Shown: positions 45,301 to 57,700, numbered from the stretch's first letter. The stretch is 64,000 nt of DNA from Nepenthes gracilis (GCA_033239525.1 BSYO01000016.1:5591045-5655044), one strand, 5' to 3'. Numbers and translations: made by a program. The notes: generated from the letters alone by a model not told the origin.

Positions 45301-45381
45301 GCTCTGACATCGTCGTGCTCTGACAAGAGGCGTTTTTGAATCCTGCCCTGCCCGCCTCCTCTTCCGTCCTCGCCGGCGCCC

Positions 45382-48300
45382 ATGGCGCCGGTTGCCATCC
45401 CACCCGTTCGCCCCTCTGAGCTCATTTCCCCTTCTTCACCACTCGAATCTCCTCCTCAAGTTCCCTTGGCTCCACATTCTCCTCCCCTCCCGCGCGCAGG
45501 CACTCCTTGGCCTCACGCTCCATCCAGCCCTCCCTCATCGTCACCGCCCTTCTCCTCGTCGTCCGATCCTGATTTCCCTCCCCTAACTGCCGTCCCCCGC
45601 CGTCGGCATCCTAACCGTCGTTCTTGTTCCTCTTCCCAGGTCGATGCCCATCTGGCCGTTGCTGAACCCAACCCCCCCATCCTTCACCGGTTCCTTCGAT
45701 TCGGGTGTCCTACACCCCGCCTTCTCATTGTCGTCTTCCCCTTTGGTCGATTGCGCCCCTGCCTTGGCCTCTGACACTCCGGTCCGGCCGGCTCTGCTCC
45801 CTGCTTTGACGAATCAGGCTGCTCCTTCCTTCGTGGCTGCGCTACCCTCATTGTCATCGCCAATATCCGAGGTTGAAGGGCTTGAGTGTCCCTCTAATCG
45901 ACGGCCTTTCCCTGTTGATGCATTTTCAAAATCCTCTGCTCTCCCTGCTGATGAGCGTTTTCAGTTAAACGTCGCTCTGACAACGTCGCTCTGACAAAGG
46001 GCGATTTTCAAATTTTGGTTTGAATTTCGAATTTGCCCGGGCGCGCCGCCCTCGACGATTCGACTTGGGTGCCGGGCGGCCCGTGCCTGCCATGGCCGGC
46101 CTCCCGTTGCTTGCCCGCCCCCGCCTCCCGGGCAATCCTTCTCCACCCTTCCGCCTCCACAATCTGCTGACAAGGGTCGCTTTTGGCTGTTCGCTGGCGT
46201 CGGTTTGCCCTCGTGGATTTGAGTTGGGGCCTGATATCTGAAGCATCTGACGGCTTCGTGATGCTCTGAAGCAATGAATCTGGGGTTCGCCTTTGTTCGG
46301 AAGCTGTCTCCTCTGGCTTTACGGCAGCTCTCTCTGCTCGCTGGGATAGACGCTGACGACCGCCCTGTGCCTGGTTCTGGAGCAACTCTGCTTGGTCGTT
46401 CTTTCCGGTAAGTTGGGTTGGGGGGAGCCTGGTTTGCATTTGGCTGGAACTAAAGGCTGGAGTGTTTTAAGAACTGGGTGTGGCTTGTTTGGTCGCTGAA
46501 ATGCCTTGCTGGCAGATTTTGAGAATGCGGTTCGCTGCATTGCTCGTTCGTGGTCTGGTATTCAATGCCAGTTTGTTGCTGTTGTCTATTTGCAATAGCT
46601 TTATTAAGGCTGTAGTTGGTCCTTGTTGTTCTTTGTTTGGACGAGCTGGAACTCTGCTGTCCTTGTGTTCGCTGCTTAATTGCGGTGAGATGTGGTGCGG
46701 TTGTCTGGCTATTAAAATCAGTTTGCTGCTGTTATTACGTGCACTTGATCCTGATGCGGTGATGGTGTCGTCTGCTGGAGTGCTTAAGTGCATCTCTGTG
46801 GGATGTTGTTTCACCCTGAAGGTCTTGATGCAGCCGAATTTCTTATGGTGCTGCTCTGTTTCCTTGGCTGCGTATCCCATTGGATGGTCTGGGATCATCT
46901 GGCTGAGGGCTGAGCAGCTGCCTGCGGAATTTTCTTGTTGAGGTGGTGCTGGTCTGCTTGCTGCTTTATTGTCGGATGGCTTATTGCCAAATGCTGCCTT
47001 CTGCTTGTGGTTGGTTGCAAAGCCAACTGATTGCTGCTGTGCTGCTAGTATTCTCGAAGCTAGTGGCATTGATGTCTTTGAAGCCTGGCGCTGGTGGTAG
47101 TGATTCTGCTTAGTTGGCAGTGCTTCTGTATTTGAAGCAAGATGGTGGCAGAATCTTCTGATGCTGGTGCGGTGCTCCTGCTTAGCTGCAGATTCGCAAT
47201 TTGCTGGTATCATCTTGCTGGCAACCTTGTGAGGATGTGGTTGGTGATATGCTGGCCTTGCTTTGATTATGGGTGAAATGGATGTTGCATTGGTTGCTGT
47301 TTGGGGTGTGGCCTCTGTTTGCTGGTTTATGATGCCTTTCTGCATCTAATTTACACCAGCTGGTGTTGCTTGTCCTGGTGCGAATATGGATTTGCTGTTC
47401 AGCTGCAAGTGGATTGCTGTTTTGGAGTTGTGATGCTGCTGTTTCTGAAGCATGGGCAATTTAATGGTGCTGAAGTTGGCTTCAGTTTCCTGTAGCTGCT
47501 ATATGGCTTTGGTGCATCGGCAGTTTGCTGGCTTCCTCTAGACGGTGGCATTTGCTGTTTGTTGTGCTGCATCGCATGATGCTCCTACTTTGATGCTTGG
47601 TGCTTGCAGTTGTTGGTTGTTGGATTGCTGTGGACGCCCCTTTGCTGGACTGGCCACTGCTGGCCATTTTTTTTGATTGGCAGATTTGCTGAGGATGATT
47701 TGGATGCAGTTACTGCCATGCTGATGATGGTGTACTGATTTCCCGTGGGATGAGTATGCAGGTGATGGTTTGCTTGCATGCTTCATCTTGCCCTTTATTT
47801 GCTGTATCTGGCTACTGCACTGGGTGGAGCTGCTGTCTGAACTTGGATGCTGTTGCGCTGCTGAACTTGGACGAAGGGGTCACGGCTGATGTCTCCCTGG
47901 TTCTGAAGATGCTGAAAGGGTTTTGCTCACGGCTGAAGGTGCTGTCATTAAGAGTTTTGCCCTTGGAATGGCATTTTATTATTTCCTTTGCTTTGTTTAG
48001 GAACTGCCTTTGTGTGGTTGCTTGTGTAGTATGAATACCAGCATTTTTATCTATTAGTTGGTTTCATCGGTTGTACTAAAGTGCTCGGGGAATGCCCTAG
48101 CTATTTCGGTTTATCCTTAAGTCGGAATAACACTTGGAGATAATCCGAACTTGTAAAATTTTCTCCCTTTAATCCAAATCACTTACTTACCAAAAAAAAA
48201 AAAAAAAGATGAGCGTTTTCAGTCGGATTTCATAGCGACAGTGGAAAATCCGATTTTGCCATTGTCGATTTTGCCTGAATCTGCAGGCCCTCTTCTCCAA

Positions 48301-49749
48301 AATCATGACTCAACGGGCCTGCTTGTGACTCCTCAGAATATGAGTGGCTCTGCCCTGCCCAAATCAGCTGACTCTTACTCTGCTGCTGATCAAGCCCCTG
48401 GCCCGTTTGGATCCTCTTGGGCTTCTGTGGTTGGTAATAAGGCTTTTGGAGGTAGGTGCCCACTTAAATTTTTCCCTCCCAATTCTTCTAATTCGGATAA
48501 TATTATTTTATCCCCTCACCCGAAGTCACCCAACAGGGTGAGGACTATTTGGGCCCCACCCTCGTTGGCTATTTTGTCGGGAATCCTGTTCATTTTAACG
48601 TTGTGAACTATATAACAAAGAAAATATGGAAGCGATTTGAGCTACAGCACGTGGCATGTAACGAATCAGGTTTCTATTTCTTTCGCTTTTCCTCAAGCTC
48701 CATGCTTGAGAAATGTTTAGCTACTGGCCCGTGGATGATCGCTGGACATCCTTTTTTTCTTAAAAATTGGCGGCCTGGTATGACTTTAGCTCGCGAAGAA
48801 CACAGATCTTTCCCTACCTGGATCTCCATGTCTGGGATCCCGGTTGAATACTGGACCCCGCTGGGGTTAAGTTGGATTGCGAGTGCCATTGGAAAGCCAC
48901 TTTTTTTAGATCCGGTCACTGAAAAACTCGAGCGGTTGGGATTCGCTCGGGTTTGTGTTGAGTTAGGGGCCAATGCCCCTCGGCCTAATTCTGTGAAGAT
49001 TCGGACTAGAGGTGGTCCCGGAGAGCTAAAAGAACACCTAAGTGATATCAAAATTGATTATCAGCATAGGCCGGCGCAAAAGGTCGTTCCTGAAAAGAAC
49101 AGGGTTAAGAGTAAACCAAAAAAAGCCTCCTGGGTCCCCAAGCAGGGGGTCCCCTCTCGGTTGTGTCTTCCCCCTCTGGACTTCCTGGGCCATCTCCCCG
49201 CCTAAAATACAATGCCGAGGCTGATACCCCGCCCATAGATATAGTCCCTAAGGCTATTATGACTTCCAATTCGTTTATGGCCTTACAAGAGGATTGCACA
49301 AATGACTTGCCAGATTGCCCCAATCCGAATTCAGCGGTGCAGCCCATTGGGTGTGATCACGACCCTTCTCCCGGACTTTTTGGTCCTGCCCCTAATCCGG
49401 CGCTCGACACGGCCCTTGCCGAGCCGGCAATCCCAAATGCTCCAGAAGGCGGTGGCTCCTCTTGTCTTCGTCCTCACTCCCCCCCTCCGAATCTGTATGT
49501 CTAATTCGTTGTTCGGAGCCTCCTGGTCAAGTCCCTTCGAGGCTTGATGGGGCCTCCTCTGATCAAGGCTTGCCTGAGCCTCCTATTCTTAGTGGCCCTA
49601 TCACAGTTGTCCCACTGACCGTTGTTGCTGGCTGCTCGGCCAGTGACAGCCCTGCGGCCTTCATAGGGGATTGTGTTTCTTCCCGCAGAAAGAAGAAATC
49701 TCGGGGGTTAAGATGTTCTCCCCATCCCTCAACCCTATCCCATGACTAG
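45382..49749 (+). pseudogene. LINE-1 ORF1 (split by insertion, frameshifted)
   Basis: The start is MAPVAIPPVRPSELIS at 45382, in the GC palindrome. A Ser/Pro-rich N terminus carries SSDPDFPPL. After the insertion (45966-48207) come SSWASVVGNKAFGG, the DUF4283-type core (TLVGYFVGNPVHFNVVNYIT, GFYFFRFSS, WISMSGIPVEYWTPLGLSWI, LGFARVCVELGA) and KIDYQHRPAQKVVPEKNR where other ORF1s carry the CCHC knuckle. The knuckle is absent here. The C terminus has SSRRKKKSRGLRCSPHP and ends HD-stop, with the last codons (ATGACTAG) overlapping the ORF2 ATG. Frame changes occur near 45650, 48520, 49160 and 49480. Confidence 0.8.
45966..48207 (+). mobile_element. Full-length ORF-less LINE derivative (2.24 kb)
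   Basis: A perfect 16-bp TSD, GATGAGCGTTTTCAGT, lies at 45950-45965 and 48208-48223. The 5' end has two copies of ACGTCGCTCTGACA, then AAGGGCGATTTTC, which resembles the LINE-1 5' end. CCTGCCATGGCCGGCCTCCC follows at about 46086. The rest is TGC/CTG-rich and ends with the GCTCGGGGAATGCCCTAGC box at 48083, a hairpin, and CACTTACTTACC-A16. It splits LINE-1 ORF1. No DUF4283, endonuclease or RT motif is present. Confidence 0.88.
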
Positions 49750-52689
49750 CATTGGCTGTTGGAATGTGAGGGGACTAAATGGGCGTGTAAAAGCCCATGA
49801 AGTTTGCAACCTCATCTCCTCGCATAGGTGTTGTATTGTTGGTCTGGTGGAAACTAAGGTTGCTGAGAGAAACTCTCTGTCTGTCTCCTCCAGAATCAGG
49901 CCAAACTGGTCTTGGTTTATGAATTACTCTGCTTGTTCAAGTGGGAGGATTTGGGTTGGCTGGGACCCAAATCTGGTTTCATGCATCATTCTTGCCTCGG
50001 AGGACCAGGTTGTTCACCTTGAGGTCCATTTTCTTGAGAAGAAATTTCGATGCATTCTTTCCTTTGTTTATGGTGCAAATTCAGAAATTTCCCGAAGGCT
50101 TCTATGGGATAGCCTCAGAACATTAGCTAACCACCCCGGTGATCTCCCTTGGGCGGCTCTCGGGGACTTCAATGCCATCCGATCCCCATCCGAGGCCCTG
50201 GGTGGGATTTGGCATAATAAAAGCTCCTTTGACCTTGATAATTGTCTTAGAGACTGTGATCTGGCCGACGTATGTCACGAAGGCATGCACTATACCTGGA
50301 ACGATGGTCGCGACTCTTCCCTTCGCATATTCAGAAAGCTTGATCGTGTTGTCGCCAATGGGCATTGGTTTGACAAGTTTCGGAGGGCTAAGGCCCTCTT
50401 TCCCCCTGCCAGACTCTCTGACCATTCGCCCTGTATTCTTCTTCCTGATGGCGATTCCCCCAGAAAGCACGGGTTTTTTAGGTTCAACAACTTTCTTACC
50501 AAGTCCCCAAAATTTCACCCTTTAGTTGCAGATGCCTGGTCGGTTGACACCATTGGATCGCCTATGTTCATACTAGTGTATAAACTGAAGCTGGTGAAAA
50601 AGTCCCTTAAAATGCTAAATGTCCACGAGGGTGATGTTCATGAGGAGGTAATTCGTGCTAGGGAGAAGCTTGAATTTATCCAAGGTATATCTCCCTCTAA
50701 TCCCGGGAATCATGTTGAGGAGCGCAGCTGTAAGGATGCTTATCATGCGGCTCTGGCAAAGGAAGCCGACCTTACCAAGCAAAAAGCTAAGATAAGGTGG
50801 CTCAAAGAGGGTGATCAATGCAATAAATTCTTTTTTAAGACTGTGAATGGGAACAACAATAAGAATCGGATTATTTCCCTTCTTGATCAAGGTGGGAATC
50901 CTGCCACTGGTGTCGAAAATGTTCAGACTCTGATTGTGGAACACTTTAGGAAGGCTCTGGGGACTGGGCGCACGTATGGCTCGGCTGATGTGGATCGGCT
51001 TCGTCCTTACATCCTTCACTCTGTGCCTGATTCGCTTATGGACCATCTTGTGTGCCCGGTAAGCGACGACGAGATTCGCAAAGTGATCTTTTACTATAGG
51101 GCTCCGGGTCCGGATGGTTTCAGTTCCTTTTTCTTTAAGGAGTCGTGGGATATCATTGGTGCATCAGTTTGTGAAGCCATTCATGACTTTTTCAACCATG
51201 GTAAGCTACTCAAACAGATGAATTCTACGATCATCAGCCTGATTCCCAAAATTCAGTCTCCTCGGCTGGTTTCTGACTACCGTCCCATTTCATGCTGCAA
51301 TGTCATATACAAAGTCATCTCGAAGATTATCGCCAATAGGTTAAAGATGACTCCTCCTTATCTTGTGGACAAGTGCCAAACGGCCTTTGTGGCGGGCCGC
51401 CAAATCAGCGACAACATTCTCCTGGCCCAAGAGCTTCTCCATAAGTACCACCTCGGTCATGACCCTCCTCGCTGTACTATGAAAATTGATCTTATGAAAG
51501 CCTACGACTCCGTTCACTGGGATTTCATCATCAATATTCTGACCATCATGAAATTCCCGCCCAAAATGATAAGCTGGATTAGAGAATGTATTACCACCCC
51601 CTCGTACTCTGTCAATATCAATGGGGAACCGGTTGGTTTCTTCAAAGGGGGCAAGGGCCTTCGTCAAGGTGATCCCATTTCTCCCTATCTCTTTGTTCTG
51701 GCAATGGAGGTGTTGAATGGAATTATCGATTCCAAAGCTCGTAGGAACAATGAGTTTACTTTTCACAGGAATTGTGAATCGACTCATACTGTTATGCTTG
51801 CCTTTGCCGACGACCTCCTCATATTCTCTCATGCTGATGTTTGCTCTATCCGGATCCTCAAGGCGTGTCTTGAGGAATTCCATTGGCTTTCTGGTCTTTC
51901 GGCAAACACGAACAAGAGCGAGGTTTTCCTTAGCTCTAAAGACCCTGCCCTGAATCAGAATATTGCAAATGTCCTGGGGTTCAAAGTTGGCTCTCTCCCC
52001 ATTAGATACCTCGGCGTCCCCCTGATCTCCACCAGGCTGTCGATTCGCGACTGTCACGCTCTCACTTAGAAAATTACGCGTCGCATCAATTCATGGAAGA
52101 ACAGGTGGCTCTCCTTTGGGGGCCGCCTTCAATTGGTTGCCTCTATCCTCTCATCTATCCACCTCTATTGGGCGTCAATCTTCATTTTGCCCAAATCTAT
52201 TCTGAACCAAATCGACTGCATTTTGAGGCGCTTCCTATGGAATGGTTCTATTGATGAGAAGGCCAACGCAAAAGTGGCCTGGTCCGACATCTGTTACCCT
52301 AAGAGTAAAGGAGGTCTGGGTCTCCAGAATTTGCAGGCTCAAAACAAAGCCCTCATTTGTAAACTCCTTTGGCGTATCATGACTAAAGACCCTGAATCGG
52401 CTTGGTCTTCGTGGATACACAAGACGCGAATCAAGGATAGATGCATATGGACCCTCAAAGTCCCCGATTCGGCCCCTTGGAGCTGGAGCAAGATCATTAA
52501 GCTTCGTTCTTTCATGCGCTCGCATACTCTTAAGATAATTGGTGATGGCGTTGATACTTTTGTCTGGCACGACCATTGGCACCCAAATGGTCCCCTCAGT
52601 CGGTTATGTACGGATCGCATTCGTTCGGTTACTGGTTTGGCCTGGGACGGCAAGGTGTCTCAAATAATCAGAAACAATCAATGGGCCTA
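49742..52689 (+). pseudogene. LINE-1 ORF2 (APE endonuclease + reverse transcriptase)
   Basis: ORF2 nicks the target and reverse-transcribes the element RNA. The endonuclease (about residues 1-235) shows N8 in CWNVRGLNG, E37 in VETK, LGDFNAIRSP, and D227-H228 in LSDHSP. The RT fingers and palm follow: RAPGPDGFSSFFF, NVIYKVISKIIANRL, GRQISDNILLAQELLHKYH, KIDLMKAYDSVHWDF, GLRQGDPISPYLFVLAMEVL, FADDLLIF at about residue 688, and RYLGVPLISTRLS. The frame is open for 775 codons to a TAG at 52067-52069, then continues in the same frame through LSFGGRLQLVASILSSIH and WHDHWHPNGPLS to 52689. One short in-frame deletion is seen (IFYYRAPGP for IFSIGDDRAPGP). The zf-RVT part is missing. It is the best-preserved RT in the window, but not functional as it stands. 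Confidence 0.92.
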
Positions 52690-52754
52690 TGGGGTTTTTT
52701 TACCTGCGATTTTGAATCCCGTCAGCCCGCTCCCTTCCTTCCTCGCCGGCGCCC

Positions 52755-54764
52755 ATGGCGCCGGACACCAGCAGTCTCGCTCGTCTCCCAAAAATCAATT
52801 GCTCTCCTCCCACCCCTGCTTCTCCTCTCCCAAATCGTGCGGCCGTTTCTTCCTCTTCCTTTCCTCGCCCAGCCACCCCCTTGCCCCCGCACACTTCGTC
52901 CTCTCCCACCTCGTCCCTCCTCTCCTCCTCTCCGTCTGCCGACCGCGACTTCCCTCCTCTTGTCGCTGCACACAAGAGCTGCCTTCTGAGGCTCTGCCGC
53001 GCCCCCATTCTTGACCCCCCCTTCCTCCCCACTTCCTCCTCCCATCCTTCCCGCTGCTCCCAATTCGGTGAAGTTCTGTGGCGGCTCTGGCATTAATCTG
53101 GAGATTGTTGCCGTCTCTGTGGCTGGGCCGTCTATGGAAGACTCTAAGGTGGCGTCGATGCTCTGTGTCGGTGCCGATTGCTCAACGAATCTGGATTTTC
53201 AGAATGGGCCGCCTACAACCTTGGCTGGCTCTCCAACTGGAAGGCCGATGCTCTCCCCGGATCACACCACTGGTTCTGGCACGGTTTCCCCTCTGTTGCC
53301 TCCTTCGGATGAGGTTGAGCATTGCCACTCTGAGAAGCTGATGTCCGTGAAGCAACTCCCTGGACAATCTGGTGCCAGCTTCGAAGTAGGATCCCACCCC
53401 TCACGTGGTCTGGGCTCCAGTTCGCAGAATGCCTCATGGGCATCTGTTGTTGGCAAAAGGGCCTTTGGAGGTATATCTCATCTTAAATACTTTCCTCCTA
53501 CCTCTTCGGATACTAAAAACATTATTTTGTCCCCCCCTCCGGATGTCCCTCAACAGAGTGAGGACCTCTGGGGAACCACTCTAGTGGGTTATTTTGATGG
53601 CAATCCAGTTCACTTTAATGCTGTTAATAATATTACTAGGAAAATCTGGAGGCGTTTTGAGCTTCTACATGTAGCAGGGAATGAATCGGGATTCTTTTTT
53701 TTTCGATTTTCCTCTAGTGCAATGCCAGAGAAATGTTTAAACAATGGCCCGTGGAATATTGCCGGACATACACTTTTTCTTAAACTTTCGAAGCCGGGTA
53801 TGGAGCTATCACGTGAAGAGCACAAAGCATTCCCAGTCTGGATCACCATGTCTGGGATTCCGGTTGAATACTGGACCCCTTTGGGTCTATGCTGGATTGC
53901 GAGTGCGATTGGGGTTCCCCTGAGGTTAGACCCGATCACAGAAAAGTTTGAGCGCCTGGGCTTTGCCAGAGTTTCTGTCGAAATAGGAGCAGATGCCCAA
54001 CGGCCGGAATATGTGAAGATTCGCACAAGTGGCCTCCCTGGCGAACATCTTAGGGAAGTTAAAATTGAATACCATCGGAAGCCGGTGCGGAGTGCCGCCC
54101 CAAAAAAGAATGAGAGTAAAGACCCACATATCAAAGAATCTTGGGTTCCTAAAAAGGCGGACCCTCCTCGGACAACTAATGCAAACGCCTCCCCTGGGCG
54201 TTCTCCCCGCAACAAAGCCGCATCTCCCCAGGGTATCTCTGCAAAGAGGAAGCTTTCTACAGCCAATACCTTCAGTATTCTCCAGGAGCACCTCCCTGAA
54301 GACCAGATGGTGCCTAGTCTCTTTCCTCTCCAAAGCACCCGAGTCAGGACCCCATGGGTTCTCCTCTTGGTGAACCTACCTCAATCCTTCCCCCTCGAAA
54401 TCAACAGGCCCCTCACTCTAAAGACTCTGATGAGGAACGGCTCCCTGGTGGGCCTGAAGTCCACTCTAAGTCCCTCCTAGCCCCTGAGTTGGTCAGCCTG
54501 TGTATTGGATCAGATTGCTCCAATGATGAGTCCCAGACTTGTGACATTTCTGATCCTCTACCATTGGCGATGTTAGAAAATGAGGAATGCCCAGGCCAGT
54601 CCCTAGCTGCTAGTCCAAACGATTCTTTGGATGTTTTACCGACTTCTGAAATGTCTGACTCTAGTCGCTATGAGGTTGTGACTAAGAGTAGAAGACGCAA
54701 ATCTACAAAAAAGAGTAGAAACACAAAGGGGCCTAAAGAACGGCCCCCCCTTCGCCGGTCTCCC
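52755..54764 (+). pseudogene. LINE-2 ORF1 (DUF4283 type, no CCHC)
   Basis: The start is MAPDTSSLARLPKINC at 52755, with SADRDFPPLVAAHKS. A frame change near 52980-53010 leads to a 489-codon open stretch: WASVVGKRAFGG, TLVGYFDGNPVHFNAVNNIT, GFFFFRFSS, WITMSGIPVEYWTPLGLCWI, LGFARVSVEIGA, VKIEYHRKPVRSAAPKKN (knuckle position, no Cys/His), then a basic linker. A second frame change near 54340 leads to SLAASPNDSLDVLPTSEMSD and TKSRRRKSTKKSRNTKGPKE. There is then no stop before the ORF2 Met, so in this copy ORF1 and ORF2 read in one frame. Confidence 0.82.
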
Positions 54765-57700
54765 ATGAATAACATCGCATGCTGGAATGTGAGGGGACTC
54801 AATGGGGTTGTGAAGGCCCATGAAGTCCGCAACCTCATCAGGTCCCATGCTTGTTCCATCATTGGCCTGGTTGAAACAAAAGTAGCTGAAAAAAACGCGG
54901 CCTCCGTCTCGGCTAGAATTAACCCTAGTTGGGTTTGGGTCATGAACTATTCCATCTCCTCTGTCGGGAGGATCTGGGTTGGGTGGGACTCTCAGAAAGT
55001 GAATGTCAAAATTATCTCTAAGGAAGACCAGGTTATCCATACCGAGGTGAACTTCCTTGATGATAATTCTCACTGCCTTCTGTCCTTTGTCTATGGTGCT
55101 AACTTAGACAATCATCGAAAGCTCCTCTGGCAAAGCCTTAGAAGTCACTCGGGACTCTCGGGGGATATCCCTTGGGCTGTCCTGGGCGATTTTAATGCTA
55201 TTCGCTCGCCGAATGAGGCTCTTGGCGGCTCCTGGCACCATAAAAGTTCCACCGATCTAAATGAGTGCCTTAGGGACTGTGACCTTGATGATGTCTGCCA
55301 TGAGGGTCAATTTTTCACCAGGAACGATTGGCGCGACCACAACACTCGTATCTTCCGAACGCTTGACAGAGTGGTCGCTAATGGTCAATGGCTTGACCTT
55401 TTCAGAAAATCTAAAGCTGTTTTTCCACCTGCCGGATTGTCTGATCACTCCCCTTGTATTCTTCTTCCGGTGGGCTGGGCTGCCCGTAATCATGGGATAT
55501 TTAGATTTAATAATTTTCACACTAAATCCCCAAACTTCCTTCCGCTGGTGAAAGAAGTTTGGGAGACGGAGAGTTCTGGTACGCCGATATTTAGGCTGGT
55601 TTCCTCTCTTAAAAAGGTGAAGTGTGCGCTTAAAAACCTCAATGCTCAAAGTGGAAATGTTCACGAAGAGGTTCTGCGTGCTCGAAAATGCCTTGAGGAG
55701 ATCCAATCTAAGCCCCCTCCTCATTCTGGAACGAATGACATTGAGCGCCTTCGAAAGGCTGAGTATTCCTCAGCCTTAACAAAGGAGGCGGATTTCCTTC
55801 ACCAGAAAGCCAAGGTCAAATGGCTCAAAGAGGGGGACCAGTGCACTAAATTTTTCTTTAAGTCTGTTAGTGGGAATCTTAATCGGAATCGGATTTCTTC
55901 CCTGCTTGATACGTCTGGCAACCCTACCAAAGGGAATGAGGATCTCTTCAATCTAATTGAGGGCCACTTCAAAAATGCCCTGGGATCTGGTCGTTCAATC
56001 GGGACGGTGGAGGCTAATCGGATCCGCCCTTTTATTCTTCATTCTGTACCTGATTCACAAACTAGCCCCCTTGTTCGACCAGTTAGTGAGGGGGAAATTC
56101 GCACTGCGATTTTCTCCATTGGTGATGACAGAGCGCCCGGTCCTGATGGTTTCACCTCAAAATTCTGTAAGGATTCGTGGGAGATCACCGGTAGTTCTGT
56201 TTGTGCAGCTATCCATGACTTTTTTAAGCATGGGAAGCTCCTTAAACAGCTGAACACCACGCTGATTAGTCTTATCCCTAAGGTCCAGTCCCCGCGCTCT
56301 GTCACTGACTTTCGCACGATATCGTGCTGTAACGTCATATATAAGGTGATCTCTAAAATCCTTGCGAACAGAATCAAAAGCACTCTGCCCTACCTGGTTG
56401 ACCGCTGCCAAACGGCTTTTGTGGCGGGACGTCAAATTAGTGATAATATCCTTTTAGCTCAGGAGCTCTGACACAAGTATCATCTAGGGTCTGATCCTCC
56501 TAGATGTACTATTTGCCTCCTACCGGCTCGAGGGTGAGGCTCGTCACTGGTGGCACATGAAGAAGAGAGCCTTGGGGGTGCTGGAGGGAGAGATTACTTG
56601 GCAGATGTTTGAGGAGGCATTCTTAGAAAAATATTTTCCTTCGAGCCTCCATATCCAGAAAGAATAAGAATTTATACGGCTGAGGCAAGGCGGTCGGACC
56701 GTGGCGGGGTATGATGCCAAGTTTACCAAGTTGTTACGGTTCGCCCCTTACATGGCTGATGAGGAAGAGAAAAAGGCAAGGAAGTTCCTTCTAGGATTAC
56801 AGGACGATATCCGCAAGCAATTGGCGACTCTTAAACTGACGAATTATGTGGATGTATTGGATCAGACTCTGATATATGAACAGGAGCTTGTAAAAGAGGA
56901 ATTCTTCAAGAAGAGGTCAAAGGACTCTTCTCTTCACCAGAATATTGCTGATAGAATGGGCTTTAAAGTGGGCAAACTCCCATCAGATACCTAGGAGTCC
57001 CCTTGATTACCACTAGGCTGTCGGTCGCTGATTGCAATTCTCTCACTAATAGAATCACTAAGAGAATCAAATCATGGAGGAATAGATGGCTCTCATTTGG
57101 TGGGCGACTGCAGCTTGTTGCCTCTATCCTCTCATCTATTCATCTTTATTGGGCCTCAATTTTTATCCTTCCAAAATCCATCCTCAAAGATATTGAATGC
57201 ATCCTTCGCCGCTTCCTTTGGAACGGCTCATCTGAAGGAAGAGTCAATGCTAAAGTGGCTTGGCATGATATCTGCCACCCCAAGGATGAGGGCGGTTTGG
57301 GCATCAAGAACTTGATTGACCAAAACAAAGCTCTTAGTTGTAAATTCCTTTGGCGTCTCCTCACCAGAGACACGAACTCTGCTTGGTCTTTATGGATATA
57401 CAAGAACAGAATCAAAGACAGGTGCATCTGGACCATTAAAGTGCCGGCATCGGCTCCTTGGAGCTGGCGTAAACTTATGAAACTTCGCCCTTTTATGCGT
57501 GCTTACTCTGTAAAGGTCATTGGGGATGGTTCTGATACCTTCCTCTGGCACGATAACTGGCATCCCCTTGGCCCCCTTAGTGAGGTTAGCACCGACCGTA
57601 CTCGCCTGGTCTCGGGTTTGCATTGGGATTGTAAGGTCGATGCTATAATCAGAGACAACAAATGGGATTGGCCAAACCCCTTTGACACTGAGGTTTCCCA

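Larger units (their letters stand above)
45301..52689 (+). mobile_element. LINE-1, nearly complete apart from 3' end
   Basis: 5' end at about 45301 (repeated CTCTGACA words, then AAGAGGCGTTTTTGAATC). The ORF1 ATG lies in the palindrome CCGGCGCCCATGGCGCCGG at 45373-45391. ORF1 is interrupted by a 2.24-kb ORF-less element, and ORF2 starts at 49742. The element is cut after NNQWAYG at about 52689, where LINE-2 begins. The lost 3' part is not found on the far side of LINE-2, so this is not a simple nested insertion. Confidence 0.82.

Noticed and set aside
49742..52069. Intact, active LINE ORF2
   Set aside because: There is an in-frame TAG at 52067, a short deletion in the RT fingers, no zf-RVT region and no 3' UTR or tail.
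52133..53014. Single 293-residue protein spanning LINE-1 and LINE-2
   Set aside because: The frame happens to stay open across the LINE-1/LINE-2 junction at about 52689. The downstream half is the LINE-2 5' UTR and ORF1 region in the wrong frame.
56513..56925. Simple insertion of a gypsy fragment into LINE-2
   Set aside because: No TSD is present, and the corresponding LINE segment is missing, so it is a replacement.
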